Source: Phytophthora colocasiae (taxonomy: Eukaryota; Oomycota; Peronosporomycetes; Peronosporales; Peronosporaceae). From it: 64,000 nucleotides of DNA. Below the pieces are notes generated by a model. It saw only the letters and a program-made list of their open reading frames with translations, was not told the DNA's origin and did not search any database. Position numbers and translations under genes: made by a program. The stretch's first letter is position 1; every line of letters begins with the position of its first letter. This document shows, in pieces, positions 19,741 through 29,958 of this stretch. The stretch is taken from contig JAGKQI010000105.1 of NCBI GenBank assembly GCA_018806915.1, forward strand, positions 1,984,001 to 2,048,000. The letters are read 5' to 3'.

Positions 19741-20221
19741 CTTGTAGCCGCAGCGACGTACGTTCTTGAAAGGAATTTGACGACTGTGAAAAGAGAAGCA
19801 GCATCGCTTTCAGAGCACCCCGTAATCTCATCAAGAGCAATCCCAACAGTCCACCTCTGTTGTTGACTCGTTGAGTCGGGTGCTGCATTGCATGTAGCAG
19901 ACCCTTTGCAATTGCATGGTACGGGTTCATGTAATACAGTATGTATATTATACATGTAGACGAGTTCGATCGCCATAAATCTGTCACCACTGTGGCGAGC
20001 GTATTACAGCATATGTGGGTGGGTAGCAGACTTCTACTACCGGTACTGTATGCAGAACAACATGACATCACCATGAGCCGGGCCTTTTGACATCACCATG
20101 AGCCGGGCGTTTTTTTTTTTTATCGATACCGGTATGTGTTCGAATGGCAAAAGTACATCCGGTTTTTGTGACGGTATAGTCTTTACAAAAAATAGGTCTT
20201 CGATGTAGCCATTTAATCAAA
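19741..20221. other. Divergent intergenic region with direct repeat and poly-T
   Basis: Separates the hydrolase and AAA ATPase start codons. It contains the 21-bp direct repeat at 20063-20108 and a run of T at ~20110-20121. No gene seen. Confidence 0.5.
20063..20108. repeat. 21-bp direct repeat
   Basis: TGACATCACCATGAGCCGGG plus one C occurs at 20063-20083 and again at 20088-20108, with four bases between. Function unknown; it lies about 115-160 bp upstream of the AAA ATPase start. Confidence 0.85.
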
Positions 20222-23003
20222 ATGTCAATTGATGGTGATGTCGTCGGCGTGCACTTGACATGCCGCTGCCGCGTCTCTCCAGCGGTTCTGCGCGCTCGTC
20301 CTCGTGGATCCAGTCAATATGTTCTTTGCAACGTTGGCAGTGGTGCTTTCGCCATTTGTCACGTCGCACTGAGCTCCATAGATGCCAAACAACCTCCGGT
20401 GGACGCAACTGTGACAATTCGACAAGACTCGCGAGCTTTCAACGAATTGCAGTCATCTTTACTAGCTCACATTAATCCATCAAGAAGTGAAGAAGCTAGC
20501 AGAGACCACCAGCTACAGTGGATTTCTCGTGGAGCTGTACGAGCCGCAGTAGCTGTGACGCTGGAGCTGCTCCCGTCGTCCAAATCCCAGCTACTACGTG
20601 ACCCTGATACTCGCTCCATTCTACAGCAGACACTACAACGGAACTTTGTAGTCTGTACTGGAGCACATGTGAAACTACTGGCATTGGGCGGTCTAGTGGC
20701 GGAGAGCAAAGGAGAACTAAATGAAGAGGACCAGGATCAGGTCATGACTTTCCAAGTAGTGTCGACGTATCCTGTCTCACCTTTCGTACGGGTGACACAT
20801 GGTACTCGAGTAACATTAACAGAGCCAAGTGGAGGTGGAGAAGCAAGTGAAGATGAACGTGGTGATACAGTGATGACAATTCCAGTGTCACAACCCAAGG
20901 CAGTGAAGGTGGGAGGCATGGAGGACGAACGAGCTGCTCTACGTGAGTTGATTCTCCTGCCAGTGGCTCATCCGAAACTACGCTCGGAGTTAGGAGTAGA
21001 GTTCCCAAAGGGTGTTTTACTGTGTGGTCCTCCTGGTGTTGGCAAGACGCTACTGGTGCGCTCTGTGGTGCACGAATGTCGCCAAGTGGAAGATGATTAT
21101 GGTGCTACCTTGGACTTGAAGCTGCAGGTTATCAACGGATCGGAGATCATGACTAGTGGTCGTGGCGATGCGGAGCAGGCTCTACGGGATACGTTTGAAG
21201 CTGCTGTGACTCATGCTCGCAGTGCTCGACACGCTGCTAGTGTCATTTTCATTGATGAACTCGACGCCCTTTGTCCCAAGCGTGAATCAACAGGAGGTGG
21301 CGCCTCATCGTCACATAGTCGGATCGTTGCGCAGCTATTGACGCTTCTGGATGGTGTCGAGGGTGGAATATCACGTGAAAATGTCGTTGTAGCCGCTGCT
21401 ACGAACTTGCCGAACTCCATTGACCCCGCTCTGCGTCGACCAGGACGATTTGACCGTGAAATCTTCGTTGCTCCACCGAATACTGCGTTGAGGAAGAAGA
21501 TCTTTAACGTGCATCTGAACCAGACGCCATACGCTCTGAGTTGTGGGACTCCGGATGAAGTTAAACGGCAGCGTGATGCTTTCGTTGACGAATTAGCTGC
21601 GAAGGCTGTTGGCTACGTTGGAGCAGATATCGCTGCTTTGTGTCGTGAAGCTGTTATCGTGGCATCTACACGCCATCTTGTAGCTATGTCTCGAGACCAG
21701 GACCTTCAGCAGTGGTGGAATGACTGGAAGCGTCGAGTTGAGCCTCTCAGTGCTATGCAAAACGCGACCTCTACACTTGGAGCTGTTGTTGCAGGACGAG
21801 CTTGGCATGCAAACCCTGCGGCTATTATCCCATTATGGTTTATCGCTAAGCAGACAAAAGACGGAACGAGAACCTCGAACCAGGAATATTTCAGCTTCCT
21901 CCTAGGAAGTGAAGAGAAGAGAACCTTCACTTTGGTTCCCCCTACAGAAGAAAAGACACAAGCCTTTGAAGTGACTATGGAAGACTTCGACCAAGCCATG
22001 CAGACTGTTGTGCCCTCAGCTCTTCGCGGCGCCAGCGGATTCACGTACGTACAGCTTCTATGGTTTATTAGGTCTTGTACTAACTTCCTTCTACAGGAAA
22101 CACTTCGAACGTCAAGGTTGGGATAGCATCGGCGGTCAAGGAGAGACCAAACTTGCACTTCAGCAAGCACTTGAGTGGCCTATTAAGTTCCCACAGACCT
22201 TCTCTCGATTAGGTGTCACACCACCTCGCGGAGTTTTACTTTACGGCCCGCCTGGATGCAGCAAGAGCTCCATTGTACGTGCTGCAGCTCACTCCAGTGG
22301 GGCGACCTTCCTGTCACTTTCTGCTGCCCAAGTCTTCTCTCCTTTCTTCGGTGACGCTGAAGCTGCTGTCCGTCAGGTCTTTCGAGATGCTCGTGCAGCT
22401 CTCCCAGCTATTATTTTCTTCGATGAGATCGATGTGATGGTCGCCAAGCGCGAGTTTGACGGGTCCGGAGGCGGTGAAGGCGGTACTTCCACTGCAATGC
22501 GTGTGCTTTCAACGATGCTCAACGAAATGGACGGTGTTGAATCAGCTGAAGGACTTTTGGTTATCGGCGCAACCAACCGCCCAGAGTGCATTGACGCAGC
22601 GCTGATGCGACCTGGACGGTTCGATCGTATCCTGTTTGTAGACCTACCGGGTGAACCGGATCGTGTCGATATCCTGCGAATCCACTCGAGTCCTATGCAG
22701 CTCAACGATGATGTCGACCTAACTGCTTTGGCTAGTCGTACGCCATTCTTCAGCGGAGCTGAACTTGAGGTACAATTGATCTCTCTTTGCTTGAATTCAG
22801 TCCGGTTTGCTAACTTGTAATGCTTGTTTGGATAGAACCTTTGCCGAGAAGCAGCATTACTTGCTCTTCGCGAGTCTCTGGATGCAGAGAAGGTCTGTAT
22901 GCGCCATTTTGACGAAGCTCTCCCTGGTATCACGCCTGTATCGTCGAAACAGTCCATGAGCGACTACCTCGAGTTTGCGGAGGCTATGGGTCATTTGTCA
23001 TAA
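20222..23003 (+). CDS. AFG2/SPATA5 (Drg1)-type AAA ATPase
   Basis: Three exons (20222-22044, 22097-22769, 22836-23003) join in phase to 887 residues. It has an N-terminal double-psi-like domain (~1-220) and two AAA modules. D1 carries Walker A GPPGVGKT (~270), Walker B FIDELD and RRPGRFDRE. D2 carries GPPGCSKS (~657), FFDEID and MRPGRFDR. The cysteine-serine form of the D2 P-loop (GPPGCSK) separates AFG2/SPATA5 from Cdc48/p97. Yeast Drg1 releases the Rlp24 placeholder from pre-60S ribosomes in the cytoplasm, and this protein probably does the same. The first intron (22045-22096) is only 52 nt and its retention would insert a stop. Confidence 0.9.
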
Positions 23004-23064
23004 GTGTATAATGTCCCTGTTAACGCAATAGAGTATATGCACCTGTTCTGCAAGTTAACATGCC

Positions 23065-23832
23065 CTAGAAGGTGATTTCGCCTCCGTCCGTGAAGCCGAC
23101 CTTGTGCTGCAGCGGGATCCCGTCTCTCTCCACTCCAGCCTGCTCCATCTTGTCTATGACTTCAAAGCCTTCCACCACTTCACCGAACACGACATGCTTT
23201 CCATTAAGATGGGGTGTTGCTCTGAGCATGAAGCAGAACTGGCTGCCATTGGTATTAGGTCCAGCATTGGCCATCTGCAGGATGTATCTCTTGGAGTGCG
23301 TCAGTCTCAGTCCATTGGGCTCGTCGTCGAATCTGCCGCCGTAAATGCTGCGTCCTCCAGTTCCGTTGCCCTTCGTGTAGTCTCCACACTGCACGATAAA
23401 GTCCTTGAGGATACGGTGGCATACACTGCCCTTGAATGTGTATTCTGGGCCCTTTTCACCTGTAGTTAAAGCTCGGAAGTTCTCCGCCGTTTTCGGGACG
23501 ATATCAGCGTACAACTCAGCAGTGACGCGGCCTACGTAGACGTCGTCAATAGCCACATCCAGCCACACGTATTTACGGTCTGGTTTAGGCTCCCAAAGCC
23601 TCGTGGGCTGTGGAATTGCAGTCTTTTCCTCCGTTTTAGCCTCCTCCTGAGCCATTTCGTCCACGAATTGACGTGCTTGCGTCTGTTCCTCGTCCTGCTG
23701 CGCCAAATGAGGACTCTGCGCCGACAGGTCGAAGAAGACGTTCACTACAACGAAATAAGCAACGAACAACAGTCCCATGCCCAGCAGAATTGCCTTGCGG
23801 ACGTCCAACGCCCCGCCACCTCGAGGAGCCAT
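23065..23832 (-). CDS. Membrane-anchored cyclophilin peptidyl-prolyl isomerase
   Basis: 255 residues, single exon. Residues ~13-35 form an N-terminal membrane anchor (AILLGMGLLFVAYFVVVNVF) after a short basic head. A ~40-residue Glu/Gln-rich spacer and the cyclophilin fold follow. CHRILKDFIVQCGD holds the catalytic arginine, NTNGSQFCFML the substrate-binding residues, and TPHLNGKHVVFG the loop where cyclophilin A has Trp121. That tryptophan is His here, a change known to weaken cyclosporin A binding. Two nearby Cys (CHRI and QCGD) could form a disulfide if the domain is luminal. Probably ER/Golgi type II membrane protein. Confidence 0.9.
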   Translation of the reverse strand: MAPRGGGALDVRKAILLGMGLLFVAYFVVVNVFFDLSAQSPHLAQQDEEQTQARQFVDEMAQEEAKTEEKTAIPQPTRLWEPKPDRKYVWLDVAIDDVYVGRVTAELYADIVPKTAENFRALTTGEKGPEYTFKGSVCHRILKDFIVQCGDYTKGNGTGGRSIYGGRFDDEPNGLRLTHSKRYILQMANAGPNTNGSQFCFMLRATPHLNGKHVVFGEVVEGFEVIDKMEQAGVERDGIPLQHKVGFTDGGEITF

Positions 23833-24130
23833 GATGATGTGGCACTGAACGGATACGAAATTCTTGTTTACGATATGGATACTTTTGATCGTATTAAACA
23901 GGTATTAAAAACCTGTCTAATGCGATGAATAAGACACGATGCAACTTGATCAGATCAATCATGCGGAATGGAGGCAATTGTTGCAATCTCTTCCGATGTG
24001 CCTATAGCGTAGTGAGAGACTCGTCATTCCCCAATTTCGCACGCGGTTGGAAGACGACCCGTCCGTGTGTGGAATACACGCACCTCACGCTCTCGCTGGC
24101 GTCCTGAACAGCGTCTGAAGCAGCTTCACG

Positions 24131-24433
24131 ATGGGTTTCAGTATTCCGGATTCGCCGAGTGGTCAGAGCGACGCTGGGACGCAGTGGAACGAGCCGACAC
24201 TTGCGCCATCGAGAACGGGACTTCGTGAAGGGTTTCACCAGTCGATCGCCGCTCGTCGTCGGAATGCGATCGTGCCGGGCTCGTTGTCCTTTGACGCATT
24301 GGGGTCTCCAAGGTCACCATTCGTGTTCTTGAGTCAGGAAGACCGCAGATCTCAAGCGTTGCGACAGGAACAGGGACAAGAGCAGCAGTCCGCAGCGAAG
24401 ATGCCTCGTCACGATGATCAAAGAGCGCCGTAA
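24131..24433 (+). CDS. Small hypothetical protein (100 aa)
   Basis: An ATG-initiated 100-codon ORF facing away from the cyclophilin gene. The product is hydrophilic, Ser/Pro/Gln-rich (LRQEQGQEQQSAAK) with no recognised domain. Codon use looks coding-like by eye and the frame fills most of the gap between neighbours. It could be a real short disordered protein or chance. Confidence 0.4.
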   Translation: MGFSIPDSPSGQSDAGTQWNEPTLAPSRTGLREGFHQSIAARRRNAIVPGSLSFDALGSPRSPFVFLSQEDRRSQALRQEQGQEQQSAAKMPRHDDQRAP

Positions 24434-24758
24434 TGGAATGTCAGAAGTGGCTCGGTGAGACGTGGTGTCCAATTGTCGATTAAACTTCAGGTTGGATCAA
24501 TCGATTGTCAGTTTTGAAAAAAAAGCGTCCACTTTGTTTAATAGTCACATCACGGTATGTCATCAATGTCAAAGTGTTAAACGAACTTGCACTCTACAGT
24601 CACGTGTAAACCATACAGTCTTTTTGCTCCTCACATTTATGACTTCTCATTACCACACCAACTGTACACAAAACTTCTACTTGGTGTAGTGTACGCAACA
24701 TTTCCGCCGCTTCCTCCAAATTGGGCATCGAGTTCCCCTCCATACGACCAGGAGCTAA
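24434..24758. other. Intergenic, no gene seen
   Basis: 325 bp upstream of the SNF5-like gene with no supported feature. Presumably its promoter. Confidence 0.45.
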
Positions 24759-27198
24759 ATGAGCGGCGGGGGATCGGACTGGCACTCGGCGGCCGACCGC
24801 CTGATGCTCTTCATGAAGCGCTACGCTATTCCGGACGACAAAGTGGCCAAGCAGTTGGGCTGGTCCGAGGAGCAGTTGCGCGCGTATCTGTCGTCCGAGT
24901 CCCGGCGAGTGAAAGCGGCGTCCGACGTACGTCCACCAACGTCAACATGGCGTTTATCGACCGTTTACAGACCGCTAACTGCTGTGCAATGGACTGTAGA
25001 TTGCAGACACAGCAGTGGACAAACTGCTGATGCGATATCGCGTGGCGTTGGCGCACAAAACGCTCAAAAGTGCTGTCAGCAAGCCTCTCAAGCCGTTGGA
25101 CGGCAGTACTAGACGATCCACGGCGTCTACACAGGTTATATGGCATTGAAGGTATTTTCAGGACAGAGAGACGGTTATTAACGCTAGCGGTTGTAGTTTG
25201 GACGCAATGTGGGGGACAGGAGAAGTATTATCCATGCTGACGTCACGCCTGCACAATTGGTACTTAATATTCTACTATTCCCAGTATGGAGATACATGAA
25301 TGGGTGCTAATGGCTTGTATTGCATGTAGAAAGCGGCAGCGGAAGTTGAGCAATCAACAACGAGTAATCGCAAGCGAAAGCGGAAGGTCATCGTGCAGCC
25401 TCTGGATGCCGCAATTGAGGAGGGAAAGAAGGATATCGGATCTACGACAGATCAATTAGATGTACGGAAGGCAAGACGAGCGGCCAAACCAGAGCTTATC
25501 TGTCCCATTCGACTTGATGTGGATTTGGATGGCGTACGCTTTCAAGATACCTTCGTCGTGAACGCGTACGTTCGCTTGCCACTATCGCTGCAACCCGCGA
25601 AGTGAGATTTTAATTCTTTTTTTTTGTTTTAGAGCTTTAACTACTGGTGCTTCACCAGAAGTTCTCGCCGCACAGATTGCTCAGGATGAAAAGATGAGCA
25701 ACAAGCTCAAGGTGCGCAGTTCCCCCTTGATATTATTTGATTTTGGAATGGCTAACATTGTAGATGATTTATGGATATAGGATGCTATTGCCGAGTCTAT
25801 TCGGAGACAAGTTTTGACGTTTACCTCTTCTTGCGTGACCACCGAGTTCCCGAACGGCCGGTTGTACCCTATCTACTTAGATCTCATCATCGAGGGATTC
25901 TCTGTACGTGATACTCAACCTAACGGACGTTGATAGCTGTCTCACCCACACGGTATACTAATTTGGTTTAATTTATTGTCGCTACAGCTGCGCGATCAAT
26001 TTGAGTGGGACATATCGAACGACTGCGTTGCGACCCAAAAGTTTGCAAGCACGCTGTGCGCTGAGCTGAATCTGCCAAAGTCTTTCGAGCCAGCGATCGT
26101 CTTTTCCATCTACGAGCAGGTTGCAGCCTATCGTATTGCTCTCAGCGGCCGCAAATGGATAGGAAAGAATCCTTTTCAAGTCAAGGGCACTGGCCTCACG
26201 TTGCCAACGTCTAGCTCAGGGTACATTGAGGTCATGCCGCCGCTAGACGATGTCGTTCGTAGCACGAGTGATGCAAGTAAGTTTCGCTGTGTATGCAGTC
26301 TGCCTCGAAACATTTTTTTTCTGATTCTAGTATGTACCGGTACATGTATTTTGTGTTTGCAGAATTATGGCAACCCGTTTTGAGTGAACTGTCCAGAGAA
26401 GAGAGAACATATTTATCTGCGAGATTTACAGCTGCGCGAGCGTACGTTGGATTTAAGAGTATGAGGCGCGTGTTAGATACCGCTGACAGTGACGTATTTT
26501 GCTTAATGCATAGACCAACTACTTGGAAGACCCCGATCATCCCTGACACTAATGGACGGTCAAAACGACCCCCGCGGCCAGTAGCAAAGGTATTCAAGCT
26601 TGTTTGACAGTTGTTTATGTAGAATCTAATAACGTTCTCGATGCCATGGCCGCAGGAGGATCGTCTTCCACGATCAATCAACCCTTTCATCGTCTACTGC
26701 CAGATGCAGAAGGAGGCTTTGGGCAAGACACGACGCTCTGCATCTGAGACGAGGAAAATTATGGGTGATATGTGGCGCAAATGCACAGAAGAAGTAAGGA
26801 GCATGTCCACCTTGTTCTTCGCCTTAATCTGACGTTATCACTTTCGTGTGACCAGGAGAAAGAATATTACTCGCAACTAACGGAGGTTGAGAACGAAAAG
26901 AGACGTCGCGATCATATTTTGGACATGCGAGATCGCGCCATTGCCGACTGGGAGGAAGACGAAGCTCGTCGGAAAGGGCTGTTGGCCTCCACCACTCTGG
27001 AGGCTTCTTCTGACTACTTCCGCGGTCTTTTGCTTGAAGTAAGTTCCGTCTGTGTGCGTGTCAAATGTTAAACGGCTAATGATAACAATGTATGACGACC
27101 AGAACTACATGAGCGAGCGGCACAACGTAGATGCGAATAGAGGGGAGGCAGCTGTCGAGACTGGTGAAGACAACGACGACGAAGAGATCGAAGCCTAG
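24759..27198 (+). CDS. SNF5/SMARCB1-type chromatin-remodelling subunit apparently fused to an HMG box
   Basis: Ten exons join in phase: 24759-24926, 25000-25134, 25330-25565, 25633-25711, 25781-25903, 25988-26276, 26363-26589, 26656-26793, 26856-27038, 27103-27198. All introns are GT-AG and short; the product has 557 residues. Residues 1-50 form a short helical domain (DDKVAKQLGWSEEQLRAYL). A basic patch (NRKRKRK) precedes the SNF5 domain, which starts ICPIRLDVDLDGVRFQD (~158) and has its second repeat at LRDQFEWDISNDC (~248). SNF5 is a core SWI/SNF subunit that contacts the nucleosome acidic patch. After a ~75-residue linker, exons 8-9 encode an HMG box (PRSINPFIVYCQMQKEAL, IMGDMWRKCTEEEKEYYSQ). 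The C-terminus is acidic. An HMG box normally sits in a separate subunit (SMARCE1). The alternative is two genes: exon 7 could read through to a stop five codons on, and an ATG at 26641 is in frame with the HMG part. Confidence 0.82.
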
Positions 27199-27357
27199 AC
27201 GAGTAACTGCTGCGTGAGCGAGACCCACATCAACACGGAAGAACGCAAAGCGAGCAGACATACCAAAAGAACAGCAGTATTCGCGTTGACTCCACTTGTA
27301 GTTCTGGGTTTTACTTCCAACTTGCTAAACCTGTCAAGCGACTGTATCCCTTACAAC

Positions 27358-27992
27358 TCAATTGTAAATCTCGATTCCCGTTGCGTCCAAGATCTCAGTG
27401 CGCAATAGCCCCATCAACTCGCCCCTGTCTCGTGTGTTCAGCCAGTTTCCACTCTCAGCGTCATACTCATAACGACGAGGGCCACTGGAACCACAATAAA
27501 AAGCAAGTCTATCAGTCTCCTTCTCTTCTTCAAGCACTACAGAACACTCGTACCTAACTGGAGACGACCACCAGATCTGCCTGTTGGGCACCTGGCGATT
27601 GATCACCCACGTGCCGTGGTCGCCTAAGTCGATCTTCAAAACCCCTTGCTGCACAAGTGTCAGTCTAAAATCTATCTAGCGTTGCAGTATCAATTGCAAC
27701 GTACAGAGAACATAACATCGGACTCCTCGAGCATCTCTTCAATCCCGTCCAGCCAGCTCTGAATATCGTGCAAAGTCTCGTCCGCCAGCTCCATGAACTC
27801 GTGCTCCGTCATCTGCGGAGGCGCTGGAGCATCCGTAGAGAAGTGCGCGGTCTGAATAAAGGAGCAACGAGGCGCCGCAACTGCGCCATTACGTCTGCAC
27901 ACAGAAGACGCAGCAGATAGAGCCTTGAAGCGCTGGGTGGAGGCGTGACGGGACGCGCAGCGCAGCGAAGAGAGAGCAACTCGACGTAGCAT
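27358..27992 (-). CDS. Frataxin
   Basis: Three exons (27705-27992, 27554-27648, 27358-27484) join in phase to 169 residues. The leader (MLRRVALSSLRCASRHAS...AHFSTDA) is mitochondrial. The frataxin fold begins MTEHEFMELADETLHDIQSW with the acidic first helix (EEMLEESD) that binds iron and the cysteine desulfurase complex. It continues with the beta-sheet signature VLKIDLGDHGTWVINRQVPN, QIWWSSP and SGPRRYEYD. Frataxin promotes sulfur transfer during iron-sulfur cluster assembly. The frame stays open upstream of 27992 through a TTG, but the ATG at 27992 gives a proper leader. Confidence 0.93.
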
Positions 27993-28010
27993 TCTGGTGG
28001 CTTTGCGCAA

Positions 28011-28641
28011 TGAGACAGAGGTAGCTCACCTCACATTTTAAACCAATAGGACATCGTTATCAGAACACGTTTGACACCATAACTACAACTATACCTACTG
28101 TACTGTATAGCTAGCCTAGATACTCTTGGGCCTTTAACGTCACAGGTCTCCTCGAAGGCTCGCTGATAGTAGAGAACTATGCTAGCATAGCTCTCTCCGT
28201 GTTCGCAGCGGCGTTCACGTCTCGGCTGCGAGTTTTCCTCTTCTTGGACAGTACTTGGTCGGGTGGTAGCCTTTGATGCTACTAACAGCCACTACGCCGT
28301 TGTCGACTACACATGCACGAACGGTAGCGGGTGGTTTCTTTATAATTTACATATGTAGGTAGGAGACGTCACATTATAGTGAATTGGGTGCCTACCGCGG
28401 ATGTGAGTCTCGTGACTCGCTCTCGTCTTTGGGTGTAGGTAGCCGACTAAACCGCAACAATTTCAATTTCAATTGCAATTGGAATCGATACTCGTAAACA
28501 TCTTTCTTCTAATACTTATTTGATTAATCCTTTTGGACTACAGCGTCTTCTTGAAAGCGTTGAGTTGCGCCAGAACACGGTGCACCTTACGGTGTGGTAC
28601 TTACTACCTTGGTAGTACGTGTACTTGTACTTGCCTGAGGC
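28011..28641. other. Intergenic, no gene seen
   Basis: About 630 bp of low-complexity sequence with small inverted repeats (e.g. CTATGCTAGCATAG near 28174-28187). No gene supported. Confidence 0.4.
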
Positions 28642-29949
28642 GTGCACCGCCCCACAAAGCCACCAATTGATCTAACCTTTCCACCTTCTCACGCAGACGC
28701 TGTTCCCAAACATCTCCGGTCGGATTTCTCAGAGAAGTTCTGGTCGCTGCGTATCAAGTCTCAAGATGACCTCCCCGGGAAACTTCGCTTTGTAAGACGT
28801 TTCCGAAGTCATTCCCTCTCTTTCTTTGCTTCGGCAGTGTTGAGATAACAAGGAACATGGCAGTTGCGAGAATTAACAACGTGATGGAAGAACTCGATTG
28901 GGATGCACTGGAGAATGACGTCCCTTTCGTGCTGAGTTCGTACCGTCGCGAGATTTCGACGGCGTGTGGTGTGAAGTAATGGACACGATATTCATCGTAG
29001 AGCAAACACGCCGTGATTGCTGGTAAATTACGTGCTATCAGGAAGGCAATCTCTACCTTGCTGAATGCACACCCTACGGAGTCGCTACCCTGGGTTTGGT
29101 TGAATTCGGCGCACTGAACCCTGATGCAGCTTTGGGTCCTCGTCGGGGCAAGATTGACGTTGTGCCACCTCCAGGGCTGGCATTTACCAGCTTCCACACC
29201 TTGAAAATCGAGGTTGGTGTGTTGCAGAGCCGAGAACAAGTGAATGATGGATGGACCTTGAAGTACAAGGCGGACGTGACCCCAGTGGCAATATCGTCTC
29301 GATTCTGTAGTGAACGACGCGATTTAAGAACCCGAATTTGATCCCCATTGACGTTATTACTCAAGGCACAGACACCGTGTTGCGTTTTGACGCCCATCGA
29401 CTGCTGGGACTTCTTCTGGATCAAAGTCTCCCTCCTAGCTTAGAGGAAGTTGATGTTTTCTTCCCTGTTGTGCAGAAGTATATTCATACTGGAATTGTAT
29501 CAGCTGGAGCTGGAGCGATCCAACCTGGAGCTGGGTCAGTAGAGCAAGCTAACAACTGGCAGACTGCGGCTATTGCAGTGCAGGCTTCGGCTGATGTAGT
29601 GGTTGAGGCTGCCAATGTTGTTGGAGCTGGGGTACGGGCAGCCTGAAGTTGAGCAGACCGTGGCTGCTGCAGTGCATGCGGCACCAGGACCTACTGAAGA
29701 TGGGACAGTCCAACCTGGAGTTAGAGAAGCGCTAGCTCGTTGCTATGGTGAACGCTGACGCTGCGGCTGTGCTGTGTTTGCAGAGGCGTAAATACCATCA
29801 GCACCGACGATGGTGGTGGCCTAGGCGCCGCGTGTAAAGTGTTTCTTGCAGTACCGGCCGCATTCTTTCTACTTGTAGCTTGTAGCGCTCCAATAGTTAA
29901 TAACAAGCCTGTGTTCCGCCTTCCATGTGATTGATTTTTTATACGTAGA
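28642..29949 (+). pseudogene. Decayed coding region of unknown family
   Basis: A series of plus-strand frames that look coding but are broken by stops and shifts: 28642-28848, an ATG at 28858 with ~40 codons (NNVMEELDWDALENDVPFVL), 29096-29341 (KIDVVPPPGLAFTSFHTLKI) and 29338-29646. The last part is Ala/Gly/Val-rich with repeated AGAG-type units. Introns do not reconcile the frames as far as I could see. No family recognised. It ends at the target-site duplication of the Mutator element. It could be a host gene remnant or an old transposon. Confidence 0.4.
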
Positions 29950-29958
29950 CGTCAATTA

